Assembly: GCA_963170055.1 (NCBI GenBank)
Contig: CAUJGJ010000444.1
Coordinates: forward strand, 7,700,618 to 7,764,617
Direction of reading: 5' to 3'
Origin: Halisarca cf. caerulea
Lineage: Eukaryota > Porifera > Demospongiae > Chondrillida > Halisarcidae
DNA length: 64,000 bases
Shown here: positions 55,701 through 60,931 of the stretch, in pieces
Layout of the letters: each line of letters opens with the position of its first letter
How positions within the stretch are numbered: position 1 is the stretch's first letter
The notes under the pieces: generated by a model
Seen by the model: only the letters and a program-made list of their open reading frames with translations
What the model was told of the DNA's origin: nothing
Database searches by the model: none
Program-made: the position numbers and the translations under genes

Positions 55701-56712
55701 ATTTTCTGGGTCATGATCGACATTTCCAGGATTGGTTGAATCACCTATTTCCAATACAGTATGAATATCTGAAATGTGTGAGGTTTCTGTGTCCACCATC
55801 AAAGTGTCTTGACCAACACAATTAATTACAACATTTGGAGAGATTTCATCTTCTGAAGAGGACACATCATCTGTAGGATAGGATCTTCTCAAACGCTTAC
55901 TCCATTCTTGATTCATTGCTTCAAAACACTCATCCGACAACTGCTTCAAATCTTCCTCCTCTGTTAATGAAGTTCTGTCTACTGTTGATTTCATTTCAGC
56001 ACGTAGCCCCTGAAGAGAATTGTAGGCAGCTTCTACGTCAAGAGCACTTTGGACTAAATGTTTGTTTACTGAACCCTCACTGGGGTACAAGGAGGACGCA
56101 CAGCATTCATTCACATTCTCAACTACTCTCCTTACTAGTGGTCCATACGCATGCACTTCGGATGAAAACTGTTGATATCTCATATTCTGTAAAATTGAAT
56201 GAGCACCATCGAAATTGACTGCCTTGTTCACCTCCAATGCTGATACCTACAAACCAATAGGAACAAATGTCATTTAATGTGGGTAAAATGAGCCATCAGA
56301 ACTAGCAGTATAAGCTTTCAACACCACATCACACAACTTGACATTCTGTGTTGGACCACAGTGAAATCTCCAACAGTGGATGCTTGGAAATAAGGACGTC
56401 CTCTCAACAAAAGACTCAGCTGGAGGCTTCAAATATTAATCCTTATAGTTACAAAATATTATGCACTTCCAAAGACGACAACCTCCTTACAAAGGAGGAA
56501 AGAGGCTGTCCTAAAGTGTCCTTTATTTGGAGATTTCACTATAGTACAGAACTTTACCATTTGACAGTGTATAAATGTTCATTTCACTTTGCACACAATG
56601 AATACAATTTTAATTCATATACACACACAAGGTATGTGAGCCTCTGCATGGCAACAAACCTCCCCATACCTGTGTGGAGCTGGATAGGCAGCTGCTGCTC
56701 AACATTGCGGCA
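22241..56712 (-). CDS. Beta-spectrin-family gene, 17 exons recovered, 5' end not found
   Basis: Beta spectrins form the membrane skeleton with alpha spectrin and actin and bind phosphoinositides through a C-terminal PH domain. On the minus strand 17 exons with AC/CT (GT-AG) borders were joined: 56712-56670, 56239-55199, 52052-51771, 46107-45928, 38976-38899, 36376-36047, 35432-35238, 34083-33910, 33377-33294, 32856-32705, 32428-32196, 30352-30159, 29304-28518, 27609-27393, 26510-26435, 25782-25645, 22390-22241. Phases agree at every junction except 55199/52052, where an exon of length 3n+2 is probably missing. About 1,450 residues are covered: spectrin-type three-helix segments, two long Ser/Asp-rich inserts and the PH domain. 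Actin-binding CH domains must lie beyond the window or in unrecognised exons. Coding is about 13% of the span; the rest is repeats. Confidence 0.85.
22522..22596. repeat. (CA)n microsatellite
   Basis: Long CA run in a beta-spectrin intron. Confidence 0.95.
23036..23462 (+). pseudogene. Penelope-like element 3' remnant (GIY-YIG endonuclease) running into a CA repeat
   Basis: The ORF at 23172-23428 holds a GIY-YIG-type endonuclease motif ([20 protein letters not shown]), characteristic of the C-terminus of Penelope-like retroelements. A 1-nt shift near 23360 puts the rest ([19 protein letters not shown]) in another frame. A (CA)n tract starts right after the last Arg codons (23430-23461). Upstream, 23036-23126 is a repeat also found near 34.7 kb. 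The reverse transcriptase part is absent. A LINE-type GIY-YIG fragment is the alternative. Confidence 0.7.
23463..25640. other. Beta-spectrin intron, nothing else recognised
   Basis: Part of the intron between exons 25782-25645 and 22390-22241. No domain-bearing ORF on either strand, no clear TIR pair. Confidence 0.4.
25645..25782 (-). CDS. Beta-spectrin exon, PH domain middle
   Basis: 46 codons, phase 0 to 0, donor GTGAGT. Encodes [20 protein letters not shown] followed by YLFEANNY, closely matching the beta-spectrin PH strands with the Tyr-Lys-Lys segment known in that family to contact the inositol phosphate. Confidence 0.92.
25793..26127 (-). repeat. Hairpin-bounded repeat family A, copy 5, most complete
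   Basis: Both ends are present, which defines the element at about 335 bp. Right hairpin 25795-25855 (CAAGTGATTTGAG / TTGAATCACTTG arms, GGGGGCTGCCGCCCC core); body with inverted caattgttttgaaaacaatt; left hairpin AGGGGCTGCC-TGT-GGCAGCCTCT at about 26101-26124. It begins 10 bp from a beta-spectrin splice acceptor without disturbing it. Confidence 0.8.
26435..26510 (-). CDS. Beta-spectrin exon, PH domain start
   Basis: 76 nt; completes an AGA codon with the previous exon to give [19 protein letters not shown] then [11 protein letters not shown] and FYKDAK are hallmark positions of beta-spectrin PH domains. Donor GTGAGT. Confidence 0.92.
26998..27280 (-). repeat. Hairpin-bounded repeat family B, copy 2, with a short ORF
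   Basis: Hairpin at about 27000-27058 (AAGTGATTTGAGTTT / AAACTCGAATC, core GGGGCGCCTATGGCCC) and the ttccggtgaagtaaaaacaa end at about 27249-27270. On the minus strand it carries a 40-codon frame starting [20 protein letters not shown] at about 27195 and ending EEFFEVLV before a stop. The same C-terminal block is recognisable, mutated, near 9110-9160. It may be the residue of the gene of an autonomous parent. Confidence 0.65.
27393..27609 (-). CDS. Beta-spectrin exon leading into the PH domain
   Basis: Phase 1 in, phase 2 out. Acidic segment ([16 protein letters not shown]) followed by [19 protein letters not shown], which is the first beta strand and loop of the beta-spectrin PH domain. Donor GTAATG is weaker than the others, but the phase and the protein join are right. 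Confidence 0.88.
27690..27985 (-). repeat. Hairpin-bounded repeat family B, copy 3, decayed, with TA/TATC tract
   Basis: Remnants of the right hairpin (catttgaattcaaaac ... ggaaactcaaatcg) at 27698-27752 and of the left end (acttctggtgaagtaaaaca) near 27962-27982, with a (TATATC)n/(TA)n tract at about 27820-27912 in between. Confidence 0.65.
28305..28469. mobile_element. MITE, 165 bp, TA-flanked
   Basis: TIRs CAGTGAACCTTTGTAATCTG and, reversed, CAGTAAACCTCTCTAATCTG; TA on both sides. Located in a beta-spectrin intron. Same family as the element in the collagen-gene intron near 62.9 kb. The TA target and CAGT start suggest a Tc1/pogo-type source. Confidence 0.8.
28518..29304 (-). CDS. Beta-spectrin long linker exon before the PH domain
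   Basis: 262 codons, phase 0 in ([20 protein letters not shown]), phase 1 out (QPSKG, donor GTTAAA, weak). Sequence is acidic, Ser/Asp/Pro-rich and shows no spectrin-repeat pattern: [19 protein letters not shown], later [19 protein letters not shown]. If the weak donor is not used the protein would stop at TAA 28513-28515 and lose the PH domain; the exact phase match with the PH exon argues for splicing. A disordered regulatory linker of this length is unusual compared with canonical beta spectrins. Confidence 0.8.
29561..29632. repeat. (CA)n microsatellite
   Basis: CA tract with minor interruptions in a beta-spectrin intron. Confidence 0.95.
30159..30352 (-). CDS. Beta-spectrin exon
   Basis: Phase 1 in, 0 out, donor GTATGT. 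Encodes [20 protein letters not shown], an amphipathic helix of spectrin type, then an acidic loop (PEESTDDSG) and a second helix ending KPVKE. Confidence 0.8.
30655..30786. repeat. 132-nt near-perfect palindrome
   Basis: Arms of 56 and 57 nt (30655-30710 and 30730-30786) differ by one mismatch and one inserted base; the 19-nt centre is GC-rich (CCTCGGGCTGCGCCCTCAG). Lies in a beta-spectrin intron. The AT-rich stem with a GGGCTGCGCCC-like centre resembles the family A/B hairpins but is longer. Confidence 0.9.
31285..31827. mobile_element. 543-bp TIR element without coding capacity
   Basis: Perfect 17-bp TIRs GGTACTTTCCATAGAAA. Interior has repeated GGTCGGTCG-type blocks. No ORF; target duplication not evident. 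Intronic. Confidence 0.75.
32005..32182. mobile_element. MITE next to a beta-spectrin splice donor
   Basis: Ends CAGTGAAGCCTGT and, reversed, CCGTGAAACCTGT, with internal gaccac/ctctatagagacca blocks. It begins 12 nt into the intron after the exon 32428-32196 and brings an alternative in-phase donor (near 32144). Confidence 0.75.
32196..32428 (-). CDS. Beta-spectrin exon
   Basis: Phase 2 in, 1 out, donor GTATGT at 32195. Encodes [20 protein letters not shown] and [19 protein letters not shown], spectrin-like helices with conserved Trp positions. An alternative donor inside the neighbouring MITE (exon to 32145) keeps the same phase and would add 17 MITE-derived codons. Confidence 0.82.
32488..32687. 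mobile_element. MITE, 200 bp (family with a copy near 59.0 kb)
   Basis: Perfect 13-bp inverted ends GTATAGGTGCTAA. A related copy in the other orientation lies at about 58905-59106. It ends 17 nt inside the intron following exon 32856-32705. Confidence 0.75.
32705..32856 (-). CDS. Beta-spectrin exon
   Basis: Phase 0 in, 2 out, donor GTGTGT. Encodes [20 protein letters not shown] followed by [18 protein letters not shown]. Joins the next exon through a split AGT codon. Helical with spectrin-like Trp near the start. Confidence 0.8.
32918..33074. repeat. Imperfect (CA)n tract
   Basis: CA-rich microsatellite with GC and TA variants; the frames across it are low-complexity artefacts. Confidence 0.95.
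33294..33377 (-). CDS. Beta-spectrin exon
   Basis: Short 28-codon exon, phase 0 to 0, donor GTGAGT, acceptor [27 protein letters not shown] then QSDQKQLD. Too short for ORF scanning but flanked by consistent splice sites and phases. Confidence 0.75.
33478..33568. repeat. (CA)n / (CATA)n microsatellite
   Basis: CA run grading into CATA-type repeats, intronic. Confidence 0.95.
33910..34083 (-). CDS. Beta-spectrin exon
   Basis: 58 codons, phase 0 to 0, donor GTACTA. Encodes [20 protein letters not shown] and [17 protein letters not shown], a long charged helix. Confidence 0.8.
34239..34424. mobile_element. MITE, 186 bp, TA-flanked (family with a copy near 56.4 kb)
   Basis: TIRs start CAGTGGAATCTCCGA at both ends with TA on both sides. 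Interior contains ggacac/gtcc blocks. The copy at 56359-56540 has the same order of blocks. Intronic. Confidence 0.85.
34505..34776. mobile_element. 272-bp fold-back element with perfect 22-bp ends
   Basis: The ends are perfect inverted repeats starting ATTTGGATGTGTTTTATCTT. Inside is a perfect 12-bp hairpin AGCTGAGTGGTT / AACCACTCAGCT (34622-34650). The right half (about 34665-34768) matches, in reverse, the sequence upstream of the Penelope-type fragment (23036-23126) including CACCCACTTGGGC. Confidence 0.75.
35127..35220. repeat. (CA)n microsatellite
   Basis: CA tract with CATA variants, 14 nt from the splice donor of the exon 35432-35238. Confidence 0.95.
35238..35432 (-). CDS. Beta-spectrin exon
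   Basis: 65 codons, phase 0 in: [20 protein letters not shown], later [20 protein letters not shown] and [15 protein letters not shown]. Two nearby donors, GTACGT (exon end 35238, phase 0) and GTAAGA (35234, phase 1); only the first agrees with the next exon. Confidence 0.8.
36047..36376 (-). CDS. Beta-spectrin exon
   Basis: 110 codons, phase 0 to 0, donor GTATGC. Encodes [20 protein letters not shown], then [20 protein letters not shown] and [20 protein letters not shown]: three helices in the order expected of one spectrin repeat, with a Trp in the last helix. Confidence 0.85.
36471..36512. repeat. (TA)n microsatellite
   Basis: TA run in the intron upstream of exon 36376-36047. Confidence 0.95.
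36704..37037. repeat. Tandem duplication, about 160-174-bp units
   Basis: Two diverged adjacent copies, 36704-36877 and 36879-37037, each starting ATGCCAAGAATGACATTGAC and ending ATATGCACCACTGT. Confidence 0.85.
37040..38450. other. Beta-spectrin intron, possible degenerate zinc-finger fragment
   Basis: Part of the intron between exons 38976-38899 and 36376-36047. On plus near 37527-37640 a broken frame gives CDNCSDPAG and, after a shift, [14 protein letters not shown], faintly like a B-box. Nothing else found. Confidence 0.3.
38455..38705. repeat. Degenerate tandem repeat with short telomere-like run
   Basis: Several imperfect units of the type agtgcccaccagcactaa/tcttcccctatata, containing CCCTAACCCTAACCCTAA near 38585-38602. 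Confidence 0.7.
38822..38871. repeat. (CA)n microsatellite
   Basis: CA tract 27 nt from the splice donor of the exon 38976-38899. Confidence 0.95.
38899..38976 (-). CDS. Beta-spectrin exon
   Basis: 26 codons, phase 0 to 0, donor [26 protein letters not shown] then ELDAPG. The W-F-x-E pattern is typical of the first helix of a spectrin repeat. Confidence 0.8.
39940..40625 (+). pseudogene. DIRS Gag-like protein with zinc finger, frameshifted
   Basis: The frame 39690-40673 encodes from about 39950 [18 protein letters not shown], then a helical core ([60 protein letters not shown]). After STACGTWNE (near 40485) a 1-nt shift is needed to read the cysteine/histidine cluster [15 protein letters not shown]...H....C, the zinc finger usual at the end of DIRS Gag. 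The frame before about 39900 is leader sequence. Confidence 0.7.
40979..41757. mobile_element. piggyBac-like non-autonomous element, 779 bp, TTAA-flanked
   Basis: TTAA at 40975-40978 and 41758-41761; termini CCCTTTATC and, reversed, CCCTTTTTC. A second perfect inverted pair, TATCTTGCACGGAACAATAT, sits at the left end and 30 nt inside the right end. Both TTAA targets and CCC termini are piggyBac hallmarks. No transposase. Removal rejoins DIRS sequence. Confidence 0.85.
42097..43482 (+). pseudogene. DIRS reverse transcriptase and RNase H
   Basis: RT motifs in order: [55 protein letters not shown] and the catalytic loop [10 protein letters not shown] (about 42616-42645), where DIRS elements normally have YLDD; the second Asp is Asn (AAC). 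RNase H follows: [16 protein letters not shown], a TGA at 43189-43191 interrupting [23 protein letters not shown], a frameshift near 43350, and [16 protein letters not shown]. At least one stop, one frameshift and an active-site change make it inactive. Confidence 0.88.
43537..44510 (+). pseudogene. DIRS tyrosine recombinase
   Basis: N-terminal SAM-like part [20 protein letters not shown] and [20 protein letters not shown]; catalytic part after a shift near 43990: [13 protein letters not shown] with the first catalytic Arg, ITIKHSKTD, then [14 protein letters not shown] with the His and the Tyr nucleophile. The HxxR segment is damaged: the sequence goes from CSHSF straight into the next helix, as if about 20 nt were lost. 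Three frames are needed to read the whole domain. Confidence 0.85.
45301..45925. other. Intron sequence, no gene seen
   Basis: Between the DIRS element and exon 46107-45928. The motif GGGTTTGAAAATA near 45539 resembles GGGTTTGAAAATG near 39103 on the other side of the DIRS element and could mark its insertion site. Confidence 0.3.
45928..46107 (-). CDS. Beta-spectrin exon
   Basis: 60 codons, phase 0 to 0, donor GTATGT, acceptor [27 protein letters not shown], then [20 protein letters not shown] and LQLLDAFE. Continues the helix begun in the previous exon (ALLQRHH), as in the second helix of a spectrin repeat. Confidence 0.85.
46230..46345. repeat. MITE end with TA target (outward-matching end near 50964)
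   Basis: CAGTTAAACCTTGTTATAAT preceded by TA at the left. A matching inverted end, CAGTCAAACCTTGTTAAAAT on minus, is at 50945-50964, followed by TA. Confidence 0.5.
46719..46780. repeat. (GT)n microsatellite
   Basis: Uninterrupted GT run, intronic. Confidence 0.95.
47016..47910. mobile_element. 895-bp TA-flanked non-autonomous element
   Basis: TIRs CAGTGGTACCTG at both ends and TA on both sides (47014-47015, 47911-47912). Interior has repeated gaccac blocks typical of Tigger/pogo derivatives. No ORF. In a beta-spectrin intron. Confidence 0.8.
47913..49210. other. Intron sequence, no gene established
   Basis: The minus-strand frame 48676-48848 ([20 protein letters not shown], ending CEAL before a stop) is preceded by a plausible acceptor, but no partner exon was found. 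No other signal. Confidence 0.3.
49211..49868 (+). pseudogene. Tc1-type transposase, one frameshift
   Basis: Catalytic domain of a Tc1/mariner transposase: [12 protein letters not shown] (first D, about 49340), then after a 1-nt shift near 49400 [15 protein letters not shown] (second D) and [15 protein letters not shown] (E), with 34 residues between the second D and E (DD34E, Tc1 type). The end reads [19 protein letters not shown]. The N-terminal helix-turn-helix half is not recognisable upstream. Inserted on plus in a minus-strand beta-spectrin intron. Confidence 0.9.
50130..50660 (-). pseudogene. BEN-domain protein fragment, frameshifted
   Basis: Starts [15 protein letters not shown] at 50660. 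After a low-complexity stretch with a duplicated HTTTPASQ unit it reads [20 protein letters not shown] and [20 protein letters not shown], which fits the BEN DNA-binding domain (the L-x-R-E-x-x-F-G-x-x-V core). A 1-nt shift near 50285 then gives [20 protein letters not shown], the final BEN helix. The family B hairpin remnant at 50139-50195 lies directly downstream, so the fragment may travel with that repeat family. Confidence 0.65.
51290..51425. repeat. Diverged repeat related to the 23.0 and 34.7 kb repeats
   Basis: Inverted TTATCTAGACAAAT / TTGTCCAGATAAAC arms around CTCTTGGGCTTCTTCAGGCA; the same TTGGGCnTCTTCAGG centre and flanking attgnnnaa blocks occur at 23036-23126 and, reversed, near 34.7 kb. 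Confidence 0.5.
51771..52052 (-). CDS. Beta-spectrin exon
   Basis: 94 codons, phase 0 to 0, donor GTAAGT, acceptor CTCCTAG. Begins [20 protein letters not shown], then [20 protein letters not shown] and [13 protein letters not shown]; the last part is the start of a spectrin-type helix carried on by the exon 46107-45928. No match in phase with the preceding exon, implying a missing exon. Confidence 0.8.
52228..52445 (-). repeat. Hairpin-bounded repeat family A, copy 6, decayed
   Basis: Right hairpin at 52228-52290 (GTAATTTGAGTT ... CTCCAAATCAC with GGGGGTACCGTCCC core) and a shortened body to about 52445. Confidence 0.65.
52900..53820 (+). pseudogene. Second Tc1-type transposase, heavily decayed, with internal triplication
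   Basis: Traces of the same family as the 49.2-kb copy: a mutated STVQME (53070s), FEGKMDAQL near 53325, [16 protein letters not shown] (53420s, second D) and [20 protein letters not shown] (53505-53560, E). The segment between second D and E is shortened. Near the C-terminus a 48-bp unit is present three times (53601, 53649, 53697), encoding [16 protein letters not shown] in one frame. Frames change several times. Confidence 0.8.
53601..53740 (+). repeat. 48-bp unit repeated three times inside the Tc1 remnant
   Basis: Units start at 53601, 53649 and 53697 and are almost identical; the third is cut short after aaggtacact. 48 nt keeps the frame, adding 16 residues per unit. Confidence 0.92.
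53821..55198. other. Beta-spectrin intron, possible retroelement fragment
   Basis: A plus-strand frame 54285-54440 gives a Gln-rich coiled coil ([20 protein letters not shown], then [11 protein letters not shown]) of a kind seen at the start of retroelement Gag, but too short to assign. The missing beta-spectrin exon should lie between 52052 and 55199 and was not identified. Confidence 0.3.
55199..56239 (-). CDS. Beta-spectrin exon, spectrin repeat plus long Ser/Asp-rich region
   Basis: Phase 1 in, 1 out, donor GTAAGG. The first 125 residues are helical and spectrin-like ([57 protein letters not shown]). About 200 residues of Ser/Asp/His-rich sequence follow ([15 protein letters not shown] and onward), then [20 protein letters not shown]. 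Two acceptors 7 nt apart (exon start 56239 or 56246) are possible; only 56239 keeps the frame with the exon 56712-56670. Such a long disordered insert is not standard for beta spectrins. Confidence 0.82.
56359..56540. mobile_element. MITE, second copy of the 34239-34424 family
   Basis: Starts CAGTGAAATCTCCAACAGTG and ends with the inverted ggagatttcact; the interior preserves the order of blocks of the 34.2-kb copy. It lies in the intron between the two most upstream beta-spectrin exons found. Confidence 0.8.
56670..56712 (-). CDS. Candidate beta-spectrin exon, most upstream found
   Basis: 43 nt with acceptor ACATAAG and donor GTATGG, phase 0 in, 1 out: [14 protein letters not shown], joining through GCA to LEVNKAVNF. 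The resulting helix boundary is spectrin-like, but such a short exon is weak evidence. Confidence 0.5.
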
Positions 56713-56759
56713 CTTATGTGTTGAAAGGTATGGCCATATGTGAGCTCTATGGTAGTAAT

Positions 56760-57546
56760 ACGTTCATGTGTACACGACTATATACCTTTTTGGGAACTTA
56801 TAGGAATATCTAGTGTGTAAAGGCTTGTACTTGAGGATCCACATGAACACCTTGTGAGGACACCATGAAGATCTTGTCCCGGAATTCCAAGAGGGAGGGG
56901 GGGATGGGCAGTTCTCCTAATTATATGAAGTTGGAGGCATTTGCCCTCCTGTCCCTCAAAACAAAGACCTGTGTATGCATCTGCCAATGTACTGTGTCAC
57001 ATGTAAAAGCCATAGGGTTTGGGTGCACAAACATTCTTGCATTGTAAAGAAATGTCCTGAGTACTACATGTAGATGGGAAAAGTGCACTGTAGTCCTCCT
57101 TGGTTGTTGTAGTTAAATTGCAACAAAAACCATTGCTTGAAACATCATCTCACAGAGCTTCTCCCCATGACAATATGACATGCTCATCATTTACACCACT
57201 ACATACAGTAGAAACAACGAACGGATGCTCAACATAGGAATTTGCTAGAAGGCATACAATACTCTGTACTGCACATACTTCAGATGGCAATAAGCCATAC
57301 AACTTGAATTGAGCCCATAGAACATGTATGGAAGTGGAATGTACAACGCTTCCTCTATGGGGGCATTTTGTCCTACAGATCAGTATTAGTCAGGTGACAC
57401 TGGGGATACTAGAGGAAGTTGTGAAATGCAGAGTGAATTCATACACATGTCCATACTATATGTGCATGCACTAGGCACAGATGTATGTGCAGAATGTATG
57501 TATGAGTCTCGTGATCAGTTGCTTTCTACTATATGTGGCAGTGGTC

Positions 57547-57579
<33 letters not shown>

Positions 57580-57602
57580 CGTGTGCGTGTGTGTGTGTGT
57601 GT

Positions 57603-57649
<47 letters not shown>

Positions 57650-58830
57650 ATGTGTGTGTCTATAATTCCAGTCAGGAATCTGAATTGCGCACACACTATA
57701 ATTCTCCTTCTCACTTGTACACAATGCAGTGGAAATACTGACAAGAGAATACTGAGGAGTGATTAGGTAGATTCTTACTATGCATTACCAGGGGGTATGC
57801 CTTTGCATACATAAGATGGAAGTCTTCTAGATTGTACATTTACAAATCCAATCAGGAATATTAATTGTCCAGACACTGTAAATCTCCTCTCCATGTGTCC
57901 ACAGGCAGTGGAAATAGCGACAAGAGGAAACTGAAGAGTCACTGATTACACTGATAAATGAAACCTTAAATCTAACAGGAAATAGATCAACACCTTGGGG
58001 CATGACCTGTGCACAGTGTAAATAGCTCAGCTAGAAAAAACTCAAAGTGAAAGAGCAAAGAATGTGTGGGTATAAACCTGTGGAGCTGACATACCTCATT
58101 TGGGAGCAATGGGAATGCATCACTATATTACAAGGGGAAGTACAATAGCCCCGACATCTGATAAGGCAAGACTACAACATGTGTTCAAGCATTTGGTAAC
58201 ATGAGATATGAAACTTTTGTTAGAAGTGGCAATGGAAGAGACATCTACTGCATTGGAAGGCATGATAGGTACCATGGATGGTAGGTACTGGCTGGCCAAA
58301 AATATACTTTGAGGAGGACTAGGACACAACATTACTGAAGGAAAGAATGGAATGCGTTCGTACATATTAAATAGGTTATTGGATTGCAGCATTATCCCCC
58401 ATCTGGAAAACAGCCAGACAAAAGGGTTGACTGCACAGTGGATTTAAGCTCATATTCTGAGCATTTAACACATGTACCTTCTTAGAAGTATGACATTGTA
58501 TTCTCAACCCACACTGGATTAGGTGTAAATGTATGGGCTTGTTGGTACATACTTCATGATATGTGTCATCACATGCTACATTCCGACAGAGACCACACCA
58601 GATCAGTCTTGAGGTGGTCTCTTCTAATGTACCTCAGGTCCCATTTCAAATCAAAGAAATTCACTATAACTAGATAAACTTTTATAGTAGAATATTAACC
58701 AGGTCATATGAAGCTATTCACCATATGGAAGCAAGAGATCTCTTTATAACAAGTTTCCACTGTAATGTGAGACCCATACATGTATGTGATAATGGAACTT
58801 CCACAGCCTACACTATTACACCCTGCATGC
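56760..58830. other. Gene-poor interval with GT microsatellite
   Basis: No supported exon. A complex (GT)n/(GC)n tract lies at 57549-57658. If the beta-spectrin gene extends upstream, small exons could be here; one 28-nt candidate near 58095-58122 was considered too weak. Confidence 0.4.
57549..57658. repeat. (GT)n/(GC)n microsatellite
   Basis: GT run with an internal GCGCGC block and one GGTG interruption. All frames across it on both strands are artefacts. Confidence 0.95.
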
Positions 58831-58837
58831 ATACACT

Positions 58838-58906
58838 AGACAACAATCCCTGCTTACACTAGACAACAATCCCTGCTTACACTAGACAACAATCCCCGCA
58901 TACCAT
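58838..58906. repeat. Short tandem repeat, about 22-bp unit, three copies
   Basis: ACACTAGACAACAATCCC repeated with CTGCTT/CCGCAT variants. Diverged units (cactagacaaaat...) reappear at about 59107-59210, on the far side of a MITE, so the MITE seems to have entered the array. Confidence 0.8.
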
Positions 58907-59106
58907 ATACGTAGGTGCTACTTTTCACAAATTTTGCAAATGAGACAGCATTTGCAAAAATTCCCTCACGAATATTTGGTTAGATACATAGTCTATTTGT
59001 CTAACATATAGTAGGGACTGGTCTGTTTGTGAAATAAAATCACAAATTACAGTCAAGTTCCTGATTGTGAAATATACACCCTGTGGAAGTTAGTGCCTAT
59101 ATAGTA
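58905..59106. mobile_element. MITE, second copy of the 32488-32687 family
   Basis: Ends atatacgtaggtgcta and, inverted, tagtgcctatat; the interior shares tttggttagatacatagtct (complement) with the 32.5-kb copy. It splits the short tandem repeat. Confidence 0.7.
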
Positions 59107-59215
59107 CACTAGACAATAATCCCATACATAAGATAAAATCCCCACATTCACTAGACAAAATCTCAGCATACCCTAGAAAACAGTCCCCACATACACTAGG
59201 CTACTATCTTCTATT

Positions 59216-59273
59216 GCTAAGAAATGGCAACTGGAGGTGTCCATGATGACACCTCCAGTTGCCACTTGTTAGC
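59216..59273. repeat. 58-nt hairpin, 26-bp arms
   Basis: Arms 59216-59241 and 59248-59273 match at 24 of 26 positions with a 6-nt loop CATGAT; the inner 17 bp, GGCAACTGGAGGTGTC and one neighbour, are perfect. Not part of any repeat recognised here. Confidence 0.9.
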
Positions 59274-59726
59274 AGTATATACATACAGTGTATATACTCC
59301 AACGTACTATGATATGTGGGATAAGTAATAGTTACCACATGACTCCTTGGGGAGAATAAAATTTACCACCCTAACAGCTCTTTTGATGCATGACTTATCA
59401 GGAGATAAATATAATAATACTCAGCATACACTGACATACACTGACACTATACACAACAATGAAACAATACACTATAGTTCAGAAATACACAAAACACACT
59501 ACAATTACAACAACACACCAACACACTGAACAGTACACTAACACTCAGTAAACAATAAACTAACAACACACGTTACAATAAACTAATAGGGACATTAGAG
59601 GGATACTACCACACTTGTGTGGTATAGATATGTGCAATTTTTCTGTTTTTCTGTTCAAAGCACAACTTATTGTCCAATTAATGACAACCACTAGAAGTCT
59701 AAATTTCTTTTGTCTAAAGCTATTGC

Positions 59727-60054
59727 AGGATTATATATCTTTGAACTCAAAACTGGTACCCTTGCATAGAAATCAAGACTTCTGGATTTGTATGAAGCTT
59801 TTCAAGTGGCACCTAACATGGTTGAGGCCATGCTGGACAATAATCAAGACCTACATTTAGATGTTGAAACAAAATCTACCATTTTTATCAGTCTGGCAAG
59901 TAGACTAGAACTTTATGCCTCAATCACAAAAATAAAAGCACATCTCAGGGCTGCATACAGGATTCGGAGCTAGGGGGGGGGGGGCAAATTGAGCTTCCTA
60001 AAATCTTAGGATTATATATCTTTGAACTCAAAACTGGTACCCTTGCATAGAAAT
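59727..60054. repeat. 47-bp direct repeat separated by 281 bp
   Basis: The unit beginning AGGATTATATATCTTTGAAC occurs at 59727-59773 and 60008-60054. The enclosed segment has a 60-codon plus frame (VAPNMVEAMLDNNQDLHLDV) of unknown nature and a G run (59974-59984). A longer G run follows at 60110-60129. Confidence 0.85.
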
Positions 60055-60534
60055 ATATAAAATATTAGGCAATGCAATATGGGAGGTACAATATAGGTCT
60101 ACAGAGACTGGGGGGGGGGGGGGGGGGGGTATTATAGGTGGCAATGCTATGTATGGGGAGGGGGTATTATACAGTAGGTAACAATGCTATTTATGTACAA
60201 TTCAAGGGGGTTAAGGGATTGGTGACAGTGGTCTTGATTATAGCATAAAAGCTTGTTTTTAATCCATTTTCCAGTAAATTCTACCTTTCACAAACCCTTA
60301 GTGTATATGCTGAGATACAAGTTTAGGGAGGCAGCAGATCTGCAAGGGGGGGCAAAAGATCTCCAATCTGAAAATCGATTGTTCTACAAAAACATGCCTT
60401 GCAAAAATACCAGGCAATAGGGTACATATACAACATGAACAGTGCCTCGCCTATATGGTAATGTTGCTAGTGTAACTATCCGTCAATGCCTGTAACTACA
60501 TGGGGTGAATTTACCCAATGGTTGTGCACTGACA

Positions 60535-60870
60535 ATACACCTCCAGGAGTGGTACTACAACAACACACTACACCTCCAGGAGTGGTACTACAACACACTA
60601 CACCTCCAGGAGTGGTACTACAACAACACACTACACCTCCAGGAGTGGTACTACAACACACTACACCTCCAGGAGTGGTACTACAACACACCACACCTCC
60701 AGGAGTGGTACTACAACACACTACACCTCCAGGAGTGGTACTACAACACACCACACCTCCAGGAGTGGTACTACAACACACCACACCTCCAGGAGTGGTA
60801 CTACAACACACCACACCTCCAGGAGTGGTACTACAACACACCACACCTCCAGGAGTGGTACTACAACACA
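60535..60870. repeat. 30-bp minisatellite array 1, 11 units
   Basis: Unit CCTCCAGGAGTGGTACTACA plus ACACACTACA; the first and third units have an extra AAC (33 bp). Since 30 is divisible by 3, all frames stay open and give artificial repeat proteins (TPPGVVLQHT, HLQEWYYNT). Confidence 0.97.
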
Positions 60871-60931
60871 CTGATGGCAATATAGCATTCATAGCAAGAA
60901 GAAAGTTATTAATAGATAAAAAAATGACAGT

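Noticed and set aside
58095..58122. 28-nt minus-strand candidate exon (DAFPLLPNE)
   Set aside because: Splice signals are plausible but the exon is too short and has no supporting homology.
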